In this document: positions 48,817-60,826 of the stretch, piece by piece | Layout of the letters: every line of letters begins with the position of its first letter | Position numbering within the stretch: position 1 is the first letter of the stretch | Assembly: GCA_023512835.1 (NCBI GenBank) | Contig: CM042085.1 | Coordinates: 8,850,062 to 8,914,061 of the forward strand | DNA length: 64,000 bases | Reading direction: 5' to 3' | From: Taxillus chinensis | Lineage: Eukaryota; Streptophyta; Magnoliopsida; Santalales; Loranthaceae | Notes under the pieces: model-generated | Databases searched by the model: none | What the model saw: only the letters and a program-made list of their open reading frames with translations | What the model was told of the DNA's origin: nothing | Made by a program: the position numbers and the translations under genes

Positions 48817-49204
48817 TGTTAGGAAATTACGCAAAATTTCCTTATTCTAGATTTGCAAGGATCGAAAATGCAAAGAAAAATGACACACAAATTGATAACG
48901 GAGTTCGGCTAATTTTGCCCTCGTCTCCAGGTGCTACCGGATCTTTTACTAGGAAAGAAAAAATTACAAAGCTTACAACCCACATTCAAGAATTCTCACA
49001 CCGAATTCTCTCGGTTTCTCAATTTCTCTCTGCACCAATGAGATACAATTTTGAATGATTTGAATGTCTTATGAGTTGCCCTTTTATAGGTTATAGAACT
49101 TTATCTCATCCACCCATTTGTTTCCAAATAACGAGAGGTCAACATCATTCTTTAATTTCAACCATATATTTTTTTGTCTTTTCTTTAAACAGCATGCGGT
49201 AACA
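48817..49204 (-). repeat. 5' LTR of the copia element
   Basis: A 388-base terminal repeat, the partner of the copy at 44470. It would hold the element's promoter on the - strand. Confidence 0.95.
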
Positions 49205-49209
49205 GTATG

Positions 49210-51086
49210 TCCATCCAAATTTTATACTACTATACTTGAATTAATGAGTAACTCAAAAAATATATTTGCTTGTTAATGGCCCTTACGACGCTCCCATACA
49301 TGATTAATAGAACTATAATGTATTATTGCTTGTTATGTGTTGTTGCATTACCTTGTTGAAGGTGAGAACACACTTTACAAGGACTAATTGGAGAGAAGTG
49401 TATGGAAAAGTATTTGTAAAGCATCCTGTACCACAATAGGTATAACATAAGACATCAAAAATTAAGCATACTTTATTTTAAAATGTAATAGATTGCCTGA
49501 CATTGCCAACAATATAAAAACTAATAATTAAGTGCATGGTTGTATGAGTTTTCTACTATGGTAAGTGAGAACACAAAATTACTAATGTGTATACCAATAT
49601 ATAAAGGACTACACATCATTAAGGTATATCTCTAACCCTATTTTTGAAGTTTGGTGTGTTTATATATTCTCGTTAAAAGCTTTATGAAAGTTAATTGTTA
49701 TATTGACTTGGTAAGTACGTCATATTCTTGTGATTATAAACCTGATTGGTGTTATTATGTTTCATGGGGAAGAATTAGTCTTGCTGATATAGTTGGTTTC
49801 ATTGGTTTTGAGTTGATCTCCAGGGATGGGCCATGAACCTTAGAAAAACATGAGAAAAGCTCCACATGACTACTTAAGTTATTGTTGCGATTGAGAACTC
49901 CAAGGATATTATTGTGCGATCTGAAGCGTTAGGCCTTATGGTTAGAGAACTATATTGAAATTAGGTTATTTTGGTATTAAGATATTGCTTATTTTGAAGG
50001 GTTATAATTATGCTTACTATTTTAGAATACAATATTGTTCATTTGGAAGTGAGGTACTACCATTTGAAAATAATCATTTACAAAAAAAAATATTATTTAT
50101 CATTATTTTAAATGAGTTGAGGCTGCTTGTTGAAGGCTCATATAACAACTTAGTCAAGCCCAATTTCAAAAATTAAGAAATATTTGTTCTAACGCAAGCT
50201 CGAGTCAAGTTAAATTAATCAAAGGCTTAACTCAATTTGAATAATCACCTTATACGAGCTAAAGTCCAAATTGAGCTTGGCAAAGTATTTAATGAGTTGG
50301 ATCAAATTAGGGGTTTCAAAGGTTGACTCGAGCTCGATCTCGGCTCAATTTTTTTCTTAAATGAGTGGAGCCGAGTTTGTTTAAGCTTGGCTTAGCCTGG
50401 TTTAGGCTTATCCTACACTATTTGGATTTTTTGTAGGTATAAATAATGCATGTAGTAACAACATCCATATCGTTAAATTGGTTTGATTATTCTTTTTTTA
50501 AACAACATCAATCCAACAAGTCCCTACCACGACCTTCGTGCATTGAATTACCTTTGCCCCGGGCAATACACTTTGTCTAATGTCTCAATAACTATTAAAA
50601 ATTTTACGAGTCAACTCGTGATCGAGTGACATGTATTAAATGGATTAAGCATTTTTTAGGCTTCAAATAGTTTACAAATTACGATGGCCTCTCAAATACC
50701 AATTTCAAATTTTCATTTGAGTTTTGCTTTAAAAACATAAAATAGGTGAAAATTATTTTCGAAGACAGTATGATGTCACATCCTCAAATTTTAGAAACAT
50801 GCATGGTGTCCGTACTTTTCCAAATGAACAAGCTATATATATATATGATTTAATAATCTCAAAAAACACAAAATCATTACAATGTCGTCACAAAAAATAT
50901 AACTTCCCACAAACACATGTACAAGATAAATAAATAGATAAACAAATATAATACATATCCTAAAATATTACATTAAATACGTAATGTGTTTGATTTACAT
51001 TAAACACATGTATGTTTCATTTGTGTAGTAGAGGCTCTTGTTAGTCTCTAGTAGCACTTAACAACAATCAATAACATAGAGTGAGA
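49210..51086. other. AT-rich spacer with probable MITE fragment
   Basis: No gene is recognised. The part about 50160-50420 has the GGTTGACTCGAGCTCG-like text common in plant hAT MITEs, but I could not define inverted ends or a duplication. The open frames at 49651-49836 and 49955-50176 match nothing. Confidence 0.45.
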
Positions 51087-51091
51087 AAAAG

Positions 51092-52907
51092 TGTCATGTC
51101 CCAAATTTTCAACCTGAGAAAATTGGTTAGTAACTCCCATCACCCACTTGGTGGGCAAGGGGTTGAGTTAAATCATATCACATAGAACATCACAAACAAA
51201 TCATAACAAGTGTTCACAAGCTAAACCACATGTTTTTATTAGATAGTTACATCTTTTTTACATCATTCCCCAATGGGGTTACATCACTTTCCTAGAACAA
51301 CTCAACATGACATGGAAACAAACAAAACAATAATCCAATCTTCCACTTTGGTGTCCCGCCTAACGTTTGTAGGTTCCTGAAAAGAAACAAATCACAATAA
51401 TAGGGGTGAGCAACCACAATCAGTAGAGATCATGTCTCCTCAACCCACCCTATGCTCCTAGTGTTTACATGATGAGTGCACATGTGTAGTGTCGTGGCAA
51501 TAATATATAAACAATTTATAATTAACATTTTCACTTCAAGGTACTCATAATATAGACAGCACATAAACAAGCCACACAGCCTCCTCATTCTTTACCTCGC
51601 ATGCATAGGTATCTCAACCCTAAACTACAACCACACAGGCTACCACAACCACAGCCACACAAGCTTCCACACCCACATAGGCCTCACATCACAATTCATA
51701 TAACACAATTTTAAGCACATCACAATAATACATATCCACACTCACAATAAGAACACACCATAGAGCGTGCATGACGACACATTATATAATTCCTAATAAT
51801 ACGCCTCAACTAATATACTCAACACACATATATTAAACAAGCCCCATTTACAAGCTATGTTAACCTTCAACATGTCGTCTTATAATTTTCCCATGACATC
51901 CTATCGTACAACTTAACACAAAGAATGCGGACACAAGACGAATAACAAATGAGTACCCCGACGGCCTCCATAATCAACTACCACGAAATGGACTCATCGA
52001 CACCCATAAGTATAACATGCCAATAAAGGCCAAAATTTATATAGAAGATCAAACCTATATGAATTTACAAATATATATCTTTATATCATCTACCTAAAGA
52101 CCTAACCCTAGAATAGGTTCAAGAGAAATACAAATTCCTATCTCAAATTTAGTTGCGCGAGGGTTTGAAATTGAAAGATCCTCCTCGCTAGATGTCGTGT
52201 ACTCACAAGAATGCAACAACCACGATCAGCAATAGGGTTCCTTCTTTTTCTCTCTCTCTGTCTCGAACGAAAAACCCAGAATAAATCTAAAATTATATAA
52301 AAAAACCGACTTATCTCAAAAATAGATTGTCGCAAGGTCGACGTCAACCAAAAACACTCATGGATCAACCACATCAACCACTATTTCTCGTGTCGACCAA
52401 CCACCTACGTTGACCAATTTCCATATCGAACATGGTCGACTTGCAGATAGGTCGACTATGTCAACCTCATATCGACTATATTCCACGTCGACCAATATAC
52501 ATGGAACAACAGTCAAGAATTTGCTATGGTTGACCTTGACCACTCCATGCCATGTCAACCATATGTTGACCACACATCGAAAATCATCTCATGTCTACGA
52601 ACTCAAAGAAAACTCTCTAGAATCTTCCCTTGCCGACCTCAACCAATCATTGTTTCAGGCTGACTACTATCTCACATCGACCAAGCTTGCATCAACCAAG
52701 CTTTCACATGATAATCCATTTTAGCCTCTCCAAAATAATTTGGCTTTCGGGCGTACCCCAGAATTCTATCAATAGGCGCTGTCCCTTGACCCCACTTTCG
52801 CTTGAAGTGTTACATCCTTAGACTCCCGCTAATAGTATGGTTAAGAGTCCCTTGCCCAAATACACAAAATGACTAACACCTAAAATCCTTAGGCACAGGT
52901 CATTACA
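51092..52907 (-). mobile_element. solo LTR (1.8 kb) with target duplication
   Basis: On the - strand the unit begins TGTAATGACCTGTGCC and ends TTTGGGACATGACA. It is flanked by the perfect 5-base duplication AAAAG at 51087-51091 and 52908-52912. There is no primer site, polypurine tract or second LTR within the interval, so it is a solo LTR left after LTR-LTR recombination. The end GGGACATGACA is similar to the GGGGGCATGACA of the neighbouring solo LTR. The right third carries repeated GTCGAC and TCGACCAA words. Confidence 0.85.
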
Positions 52908-53262
52908 AAAAGGTTCAATAGGTGACCTACAACTCCATACCACCATACGACCCAACCAATAACTAGATTTTATATGCTCAATGTATATATGTGCCAATAT
53001 AGTTCTAACTACCCATGAACCAACACAATAATATTAACTTACATGTAATTACACCGAGATATTACATCCACATACATTAAGGGCCATTGTCACTTGTCTT
53101 GAGCATCATACCGCATCCGCAACATCACAAGATCAATCATTAGGCTTTAACCAATCACGTCATGACACAATCATCATAATACAAGTCATCAAACCTTAGC
53201 TTGTCACATCATTATTGTTGGATCCTAATTTGTCTGGGTTGGACAAAATTTATCATATTCCA

Positions 53263-55663
53263 TGTAAAGACTCGTATTTGGGTAGATTTGAGAGATAGTC
53301 ATTTTATGGGAATGTAACTATCTGGACGGTAGTGTAGTCGTCGATGCGAGCATTTTGACTGTACTTGGGCCCGATTTGAGTCGGGGCCCGTTTGACCCGA
53401 TTGTTGACTTTTCGGGGTTTATTGGTTGACTTTGCGTATAGGCGGTCATTTGGGTGTAATAATATCTGTTTAGTGTTGTCTCGTCATTTCGAGCGTTTTG
53501 GTATAGTTTGACTCAATTTGGAGTTCGGGGCCTTAGAGGTCAATTTTTGTGTTAGGATATCAATTATTGACTGGGTCCATGGTTGACTAGGTCGATAGAT
53601 GGCGAAAATATAAATAGCAGAAAAAAAAGGAAGAAGCTTTCACTTTATGTTTCACGTTTGTGCGTTGAGAGAGAGAGCTTGAGAGCTTGGAGGCTTTGGC
53701 GATTTAGGGCGATTTGGGTTCGTGGAGCTCGAAGATTCACTTCAAGTAGGTGTCCTTGAACTTCTTATCTCTCTCTTGTTTTGGATTTGCACGAATTTAT
53801 CATGATTTATGAAATTGAGCATGAACCCTAGAATTTGGGGAAAACCAATTTTGGGTTAGATCTAATGGTTTAGCATAAGATTTGTGGTTAAGAATCGTTT
53901 TATATCATTACGGATATATGTTTCGTGATTTTGGGGTTGATTAATTGTGTTTTTCATGAGAGTTGATAAGTCGACCATGAAATTAGGGGTTTAGATTTAG
54001 AGTTACGGAATTTTATACGTGTTTACGTTGTTTAAGCGCGATTTAGAGGCGGTGCCGGACGCATTTTAAGGTAAATATCGTGATCTGTTGCATAGAATGC
54101 GTGTTTGTGCATGTCCGGGGGTTCTTGGGTTGATTCCAGACGAAGAACAGGCAAAAACGACGATGAACAATACCCTGGATGCGTTGCTTGGGTCGGCCGA
54201 CGTAAAATCAGAGGTTACGGGTCGAAGATCCGGGGGTTATAGGGTCGTAGTTCGTAGACCCATAGTTCGTAGCTCGTAGCCTCGTAGCCTCGTAGTTCGA
54301 AGTTCGTAGACTCATAGTTCGTAGACCCGTAGTTTGTAGTCGAAGGGTCGAAGTTCGTAGCCTCGTAGGTCGAAGGTCGTAGCCTCGCCCGAGTCTTCGA
54401 GGCGCGCCTGCGTCTCCGCATTCCGATGTACGAGTCGCGGGTTACGAGCTACGAGTCGTAGCTCTGCGGTGTTCGGACCTTTTGTCGAGATCGATTGGAC
54501 CTATTTACATTGCAACCTATACCAAGTATTATACTTAAGTTACAATGTAAATAACGAAATACCCCCATTTGGATTCAAAGAAAAATACTAGAAAAATTAA
54601 TTCCTACTATTTCAAAATGTGAAAATTGGGATTTAGTGTAAAATCTCGGAAAAACCCAAAAGTTCGTAGTGGTGAATTTTTTGGAAAGTGGGGTTAGACA
54701 TCTTAGAAAAATCCCAAAAATCAGATTATCTTAGTTATGATATGGGAACCTAATGCCGGGACTTTTGATTTCAAGAAAATAGGCACTATGGGTACTTCCT
54801 TCATAAATCAAGGATTGAGGATTTACTTGTGAAGACCAGCTACGGTTCCAAAGGAAATGTTGAGAATGATTTGCCATACTCATGTTAGTATATCGGTGTG
54901 AGGTATTGGGGCATGGACTCGTGACTTGTTTGGGTTCTCAACGTGATGCACCGATGGTGCTATGTGGTTGACGTGATGAGCATATGCACCGATAGCAGGC
55001 TTTGTGTGGTGATTGTGGCCGGGCATATTGCGTTGTGGACGTTAAGGCCTGAGTTGAGCCGTTGAGCTCGTGGAGCTAGGGCTGAGTGCCCTGGTAGGAT
55101 CCCATGGAGGATCATGGATAAGTTGTCTGTGTGGGGGCGGTGAGTCTTGATGTTTATTTGCGGGTGAGTCCCGATGATTGTACACTTACACGGTGCACGC
55201 AGTACACCGAGCATATAGTATAGACATATATGTGTTGCATGATGTGGAGTTTTGGGGTCACCTATCGAGCTTGTCGCTCACCCCTACTTGTTGTTTACCC
55301 TTTTCGGGTGTGACCCGAGACTAATGAAGGACTTTCTTCCAGGAGGATGCCCCTACTACGATGTATAATACACTTATATTCGTAGTGTTTTATGTGATAT
55401 CCTGGATCGGGGTTCGTGGACGATTGTATTTGCATCTTGTATGATGTGATGTCCGTGTATTGTTTGACTCATTGTATGTATGATGATATATGGGAAAGTA
55501 CAGGATTACCCTTGATGTATGGTCAGATAGGGCTACATATTTGAGACAAGACACGCGGTGTAGTCTCCATTGGTGCTAGTCGCCAACCCCTTGACTATCG
55601 GGTGCGGGTAAGGGGAAGTCATGTACCCGGTTCCGGGTTCCCCTGGAATTCGGGGGCATGACA
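53263..55663 (+). mobile_element. solo LTR (2.4 kb) with target duplication
   Basis: Begins TGTAAAGACTCGTATTTGGG and ends AATTCGGGGGCATGACA. It is flanked by the perfect 5-base duplication TTCCA at 53258-53262 and 55664-55668. No primer site, polypurine tract or coding domain is visible. An inverted, MITE-bearing copy lies at 21258-24092 and a truncated one at 14134-14803, which together confirm both ends and the family. The length suggests a Ty3/gypsy origin, but without an internal region this is inference. Confidence 0.92.
54236..54480. repeat. TCGTAG-rich minisatellite inside the solo LTR
   Basis: Irregular tandem units built from GTTCGTAG, CCTCGTAG and GTCGAAG. The inverted copy has a different CTCGACGCT/GCTCGAGG-type array at the matching place (about 22560-22740), so this part of the LTR evolves quickly. 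Confidence 0.8.
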
Positions 55664-55668
55664 TTCCA

Positions 55669-56271
55669 TTTTCCTCCTTGCCGCTTTGGTTTGTTGAAAT
55701 GTTTGAAGGACGACGGGTCATGATCGTTGAGGCGCAAATGCCCAATTTTAAGACAATTATTCAAGAAAGGCCTCCAAATGCCAAAGAGCCAGGTCCTGGG
55801 CGATAGAAAATCAAATTTGAGGCCATCGATCGCGCTTAATTCGAGATCAAATGAAGAAGATATGGTCAAAATAGCATTTGGGCCGTAACGAGGTCAAACG
55901 GTAATTGACTTTCCAAACGACACTCCATATCAGGTCGCGAACCTCATATTCTCATCCTACTCGTCGTTACGAGAATTTTGACATACATATTGCATATATT
56001 CGCTCCAGGGCTTTTTTTGATAAAAATAAAAATTAATGTGTTTTTTCGGTAATCAATAATCTCGGTACGGACTTGCCATAAAAACGATGTCATTTTCAAA
56101 TAAAATTGACATGGGGTCGCTCGTCGTGCCGCTCCAAGGCCAAAAACAATTTTTTTTCGAGATGTTTTGAAGTCCGGTCGTCCTACCGATCCCAAAAACC
56201 AAAAGACGTCGGTTAAAAATCCCAAAACAATCATTTTCTCGCTTTTCTCTTTCTTTCCCGCTCATCCCTCA
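55669..56271. other. spacer between solo LTR and TRIM array
   Basis: No gene is recognised. The last 50 bases are CT-rich. This may be the left part of a larger element that continues after 61238. Confidence 0.45.
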
Positions 56272-56679
56272 TGTCACGACCCGAGCAGCGTGGTGCTGGC
56301 GGGACGTTTCTTAGTGGCACGATTCAGGAATGGATTCGTGCTACGTAAAGGAGAGGGGTTGGTTGAAACGTAGATGGTGCGCAGAGAAGGTTCCGGGCGG
56401 TTCGTGGAGGAGAACGGATGGAACCCCTTCGAGTTCGGACGTGCCGACCCGGTTGAATGCGGGAGCACGCCGCTAGTCAAGGACTTGACGTTGAAGAAGG
56501 GATTTGGCCATCCTTACACAACCGGTCGGGACTGGGAGCCGTTCTCTGATGAGCCCAGTGGCGGGGCGAAACCGGTCTACGTGCGCTTCAACCCTCAAAG
56601 GCTAAACTTAGCGGACCGTGGATAGAGAAGCTAAGTGCCCCAATGGGTTGAGAGGCGCAGGAAACCCGACCCCGTGACA
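56272..56679 (+). repeat. array LTR 1
   Basis: 408 bases. Carries the A variant at GATTCAGGAATGG and the A variant at CTAGTCAAGG. It is the outer left copy, next to the flank duplication. Confidence 0.95.
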
Positions 56680-57075
56680 AGTGGTATCGAGCCGAACCGG
56701 CCCGTATCCCGAAGACTCGCCGAGCACTCTCGCGAGTGGCGTGATCCCAAGGTGGGAGCTCACGAGAGGTGAGTCGACCGATAGTGTCTTGCACGCCTTT
56801 GCGTCCATGGAGTTGGAGTATCCTAGAGTGTGATACGAGTTGGGCAAGGGAGTACGAAGGAGCGCGTCGGAGCGATCTTGGAAGCCTCCTATCCTTTGGA
56901 CATTGGGCGAGTGGGGCGGGCATCTTGGTAAAGGTGTTCAACCATGGGGGAAGCGATGTCCAAGCTGGCTGACATTGGGCGAGTGGGAGGGCGTCGAGGT
57001 AACGATGCCATCGCTGCGGGGAAGCGATGTCGACAAAGCGCAACGAGGACGTTGCGAGGATTGGGTGGAGGAGAA
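56680..57075 (+). repeat. array internal segment 1
   Basis: 396 bases from the primer site to the purine tract. The second half holds two tandem units of about 70 bases, each starting GACATTGGGCGAGTGGG and containing GGGAAGCGATGTC. Segments 3-6 have the same build. Confidence 0.95.
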
Positions 57076-57480
57076 TGTCACGACCCGAGCGTGGTGCTGG
57101 CGGGACGTTTCTTAGTGGCACGATTCAGGAATGGATTCGTGCTACGTAAAGGAGAGGTTGGTTGAAGCGTAGATGGTGCGCGGCGAGAAGGTTCCAGGCG
57201 ATTCGTGGAGGGAGAACGGATGGAACCCCTTCGGAGTTCGAACGTGCCGACCCGGTTGAATGCGGGAGCACGCCGCTAGTCGAGGACTTGACGTTGAAGA
57301 AGGGATTTGGCCATCCTTACACAACCGGTCGGGAACCGGAGCCGTTCTCCCGATGAGCCCGGTGGCGGGCGAAACCGGTCTCGTGCGCTTCAACCCTCAA
57401 AGGCTAAACTTAGCGGACCGTGGATAGAGAAGCTAAGTGCCCCAATGGGTTGAGAGGCGCAGAAACCTGACCCCGTGACA
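57076..57480 (+). repeat. array LTR 2
   Basis: 405 bases. A at GATTCAGG and G at CTAGTCGAGG. Confidence 0.95.
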
Positions 57481-57620
57481 AGTGGTATCGAGCCGAACCG
57501 GCCCGTATCCTGAAGACTCGCCGAGCACTCTCGCGAGTAAGCGTGATCCCAAGGTGGGAGCTCCGCGAGAGGTGAGTCGACCGATAGTGTCTTGCACGCC
57601 TTGCGTCCATAGAGTTGGAG
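57481..57620 (+). repeat. array internal segment 2, truncated
   Basis: Only 140 bases. It keeps the primer site but jumps from AGAGTTGGAG directly to the next LTR, losing the ~70-base tandem units and the polypurine tract. Confidence 0.95.
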
Positions 57621-58024
57621 TGTCACGACCCGAGCAGCATGGTCTTGGGCGGGACGTTTCTTAGTGGCACGATTCGGGAATGGATTCGTCTTACGTAAAG
57701 GAGAGGGGTTGGTTGAAGCGTAGATGGTGCGCGGCGAGAAGGTTCCAGGCGGTTCGTGGAGGAGAACGGATGGAACCCTTCGGAGTTCGACGTGCCGACC
57801 GGTTGAATGCGGGAGCACGCCGCTAGTCGAGGACTTGACGTTGAAGAAGGGATTTGGCCATCCTTACACAAACGGTCGGGAACTGGAGCCGTTCTCCGAT
57901 GAGCCCGGTGGCGGCGAAACCGGTCTACGTGCGCTTCAACCCTCAAAGGCTAAACTTAGCGGACCGTGGATAGAGAAGCTAAGTGCCCCAATGGGTTGAG
58001 AGGCGCAGAAACTGACCCGTGACA
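57621..58024 (+). repeat. array LTR 3
   Basis: 404 bases. G at GATTCGGG and G at CTAGTCGAGG. It has a CAGCATGGTCTTGG difference near its start. Confidence 0.95.
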
Positions 58025-58415
58025 AGTGGTATCGAGGCCGAACCGGCCCGTATCCTGAAGACTCGCCGAGCACTCTCGCGAGTAGCGTGATCCCAAGGTG
58101 GGAGCTCACGGAGGTGAGTCGACCGATAGTGTCTTGCACGCCTTGCGTCCATAGAGTTGGAGTATCCTAGAGTGTGATACGAGTTGGGCAAGGGAGTACG
58201 AAGGAGCGCGTCGGAGCGATCTTGGAAGCCTCCTATCCTTTGGACATTGGGCGAGTGGGGCGGGCATCTTGGTAAAGGTGTTCAACTGCGGGAGCGATGT
58301 CCAAGCCGTTGACATTGGGCGAGTGGGAGGGCGTCGAGGTAACGATGCCATCGCCTGCGGGGAAGCGATGTCGACAAGCGCAACGAGGACGTTGCGAGGA
58401 TTGGGTGGAGGAGAA

Positions 58416-58827
58416 TGTCACGACCCGAGCGGCGTGGTGCTGGCGGGACGTTTCTTAGTGGCACGATTCGGGAATGGATTCGTGCTACGTAAAGGAGAGG
58501 GTTGGTTGAAGCGTAGATGGTGCGCGGCCGAGAAGGTTCCAGGCGGTTCGTGGAGGAGAACGGATGGAACCCCTTCGGGAGTTCGGACGTGCCGACCCGG
58601 TTGAATGCGGGGAGCACGCCGCTAGTCAAGGACTTGACGTTGAAGAAGGGATTTGGCCATCCTTACACAAACGGTCGGGAACCGGAGCCGTTCTCTGATG
58701 AGCCCGGTGGCGGGCGAAACCGGTCTCACGTGCGCTTCAACCCTCAAAGGCTAAACTTAGCGGACCGTGGATAGAGAAGCTAAGTGCCCCAATGGGTTGA
58801 GAGGCGCAGAAACCTGACCCCGTGACA
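58416..58827 (+). repeat. array LTR 4
   Basis: 412 bases. G at GATTCGGG and A at CTAGTCAAGG. Preceded by full-length internal segment 3 (58025-58415). Confidence 0.95.
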
Positions 58828-59222
58828 AGTGGTATCGAGCCGAACCGGCCCGTATCTCGAAGACTCGCCGAGCACTCTCGCGAGTAGCGTGATCCCAAGG
58901 TGGGAGCTCACGAGGTGAGTCGACCGATAGTGTCTTGCACGCCTTGCGTCCATAGAGTTGGAGTATCCTAGAGTGTGATACGAGAGTTGGGCAAGGGAGT
59001 ACGAAGGAGCGCGTCGGGAGCGATCTTGGAAGCCTCCTATCCTTTGGACATTGGGCGAGTGGGGCGAGCATCTTGGTAAAGGTGTAGCAACTGCCGGGGA
59101 AGCGATGTCCAAGCTGTTGACATTGGGCGAGTGGGAGGCGTCGAGGTAACGATGCCATCGCCTGCGGGGAAGCGATGTCGACAAGCGCAACGAGGACGTT
59201 GCGAGGATTGGGTGGAGGAGAA

Positions 59223-59631
59223 TGTCACGACCCGAGCGACGTGGTGCTGGCGGGACGTTTCTTAGTGGCACGATTCAGGAATGGATTCGTGCTACGTAAA
59301 GGAGAGGGTTGGTTGAAGCGTAGATGGTGCGCGGCGAGAAGGTTCCGGGCGGTTCGTGGAGGAGAACGGATGGAACCCTTCGGAGTTCGACGTGCCGACC
59401 CGGTTGAATGCGGGGGAGCACGCCGCTAGTCAAGGACTTGACGTTGAAGAAGGGATTTGGCCATCCTTACACAAACTGGTCGGGACCTGGAGCCGTTCTC
59501 TGATGAGCCCGGTGGCGGGCGAAACCGGTCTACGTGCGCTTCAACCCTCAAAGGCTAAACTTAGCGGACCGTGGATAGAGAAGCTAAGTGCCCCAATGGG
59601 TTGAGAGGCGCGGAAACCTGACCCCGTGACA
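59223..59631 (+). repeat. array LTR 5
   Basis: 409 bases. A at GATTCAGG and A at CTAGTCAAGG. Preceded by internal segment 4 (58828-59222). Confidence 0.95.
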
Positions 59632-60020
59632 AGTGGTATCGAGCCGAACCGGCCCGTATCCTGAAGACTCGCCGAGCACTCTCGCGAGTAGCGTGATCCC
59701 AAGGTGGGAGCTCACGAGGGTGAGTCGACCGATAGTGTCTTGCACGCCTTGCGTCCATAGAGTTGGAGTATCCTAGAGTGTGATACGAGTTGGGCAAGGG
59801 AGTACGAAGGAGCGCGTCGGAGCGATCTTGGAAGCCTCCTATCCTTTGGACATTGGGCGAGTGGGCGGGCATCTTGGTAAAGGTGTTCAACCTGGGAAGC
59901 GATGTCCAAGGCGATGACATTGGGCGAGTGGGGAGGGCGTCGAGGTAACGATGCCATCGCCGCGGGGAAGCGATGTCGACAAGCGCAACGAGGACGTTGC
60001 GAGGATTGGGTGGAGGAGAA

Positions 60021-60432
60021 TGTCACGACCCGAGCAGCGTGGTGCCGGCGGGACGTTTCTTAGTGGCACGATTCGGGAATGGATTCGTGCTACGTAAAGG
60101 AGGGGTTGGTTGAAGCGTAGATGGTGCGCGGCGAGAAGGTTCCAGGCGGTTCGTGGAGGAGAACGGATGGAACCCCTTCGGAGTTCGGAGCGTGCCGACC
60201 CGGTTGAATGCGGGGAGCACGCCGCTAGTCGAGACTTGACGTTGAAGAAGGGATTTGGCCATCCTTACACAAACCGGTCGGGAACCTGGAGCCGTTCTCC
60301 TGATGAGCCCGGTGGCGAGGGCGAAACCGGTCTACGTGCGCTTCAACCCTCAAAGGCTAAACTTAGCGGACCGTGGATAGAGAGCTAAGTGCCCCAATGG
60401 GTTGAGAGGCGCAGAAACCCGACCCCGTGACA
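60021..60432 (+). repeat. array LTR 6
   Basis: 412 bases. G at GATTCGGG and G at CTAGTCGAG. Preceded by internal segment 5 (59632-60020). Confidence 0.95.
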
Positions 60433-60826
60433 AGTGGTATCGAGCCGAACCGGCCCGTATCCCGAAGACTCGCCGAGCACTCTCGCGAGTAGCGTGATCC
60501 CAAGGTGGGAGCTCACGAGAGGTGAGTCGACCGATAGTGTCTTGCACGCCTTGCGTCCATAGAGTTGGAGTATCCTAGAGTGTGATACGAGAGTTGGGCA
60601 AGGAGTACGAAGGAGCGCGTCGGAGCGATCTTGGAAGCCTCCTATCCTTTGGACATTGGGCGAGTGGGCGGGCATCTTGGTAAAGGTGTTCAACCCGAGG
60701 GAAGCGATGTCCAAGCTGTTGACATTGGGCGAGTGGGAGGGCGTCGAGGTAACGATGCCATCGCCTGCGGGGGAAGCGATGTCGACAAGCGCAACGAGGA
60801 CGTTGCGAGGATTGGGTGGAGGAGAA

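Larger units (their letters stand above)
44470..49204 (-). mobile_element. full-length Ty1/copia LTR retrotransposon with broken coding region
   Basis: The LTRs at 44470-44851 and 48817-49204 begin TG and end CA and are nearly identical, with about 20 differences by eye. A perfect 5-base target duplication, GTATG, lies at 44465-44469 and 49205-49209. Next to the 5' LTR (right side) the - strand reads CCGGTATCGAGCC, a degraded initiator-Met tRNA primer site. A purine tract AAGTGGAAGAT precedes the 3' LTR. Domains on the - strand, right to left, are gag (about 48370-48760), zinc knuckle (about 48010-48050), protease (about 47860), integrase core (about 47280-47350), reverse transcriptase with YVDD (about 45855-45875) and RNase H (about 45200-45400). 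This gag-PR-INT-RT-RNH order defines copia. Many frameshifts and stops make it non-autonomous now. Confidence 0.95.
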
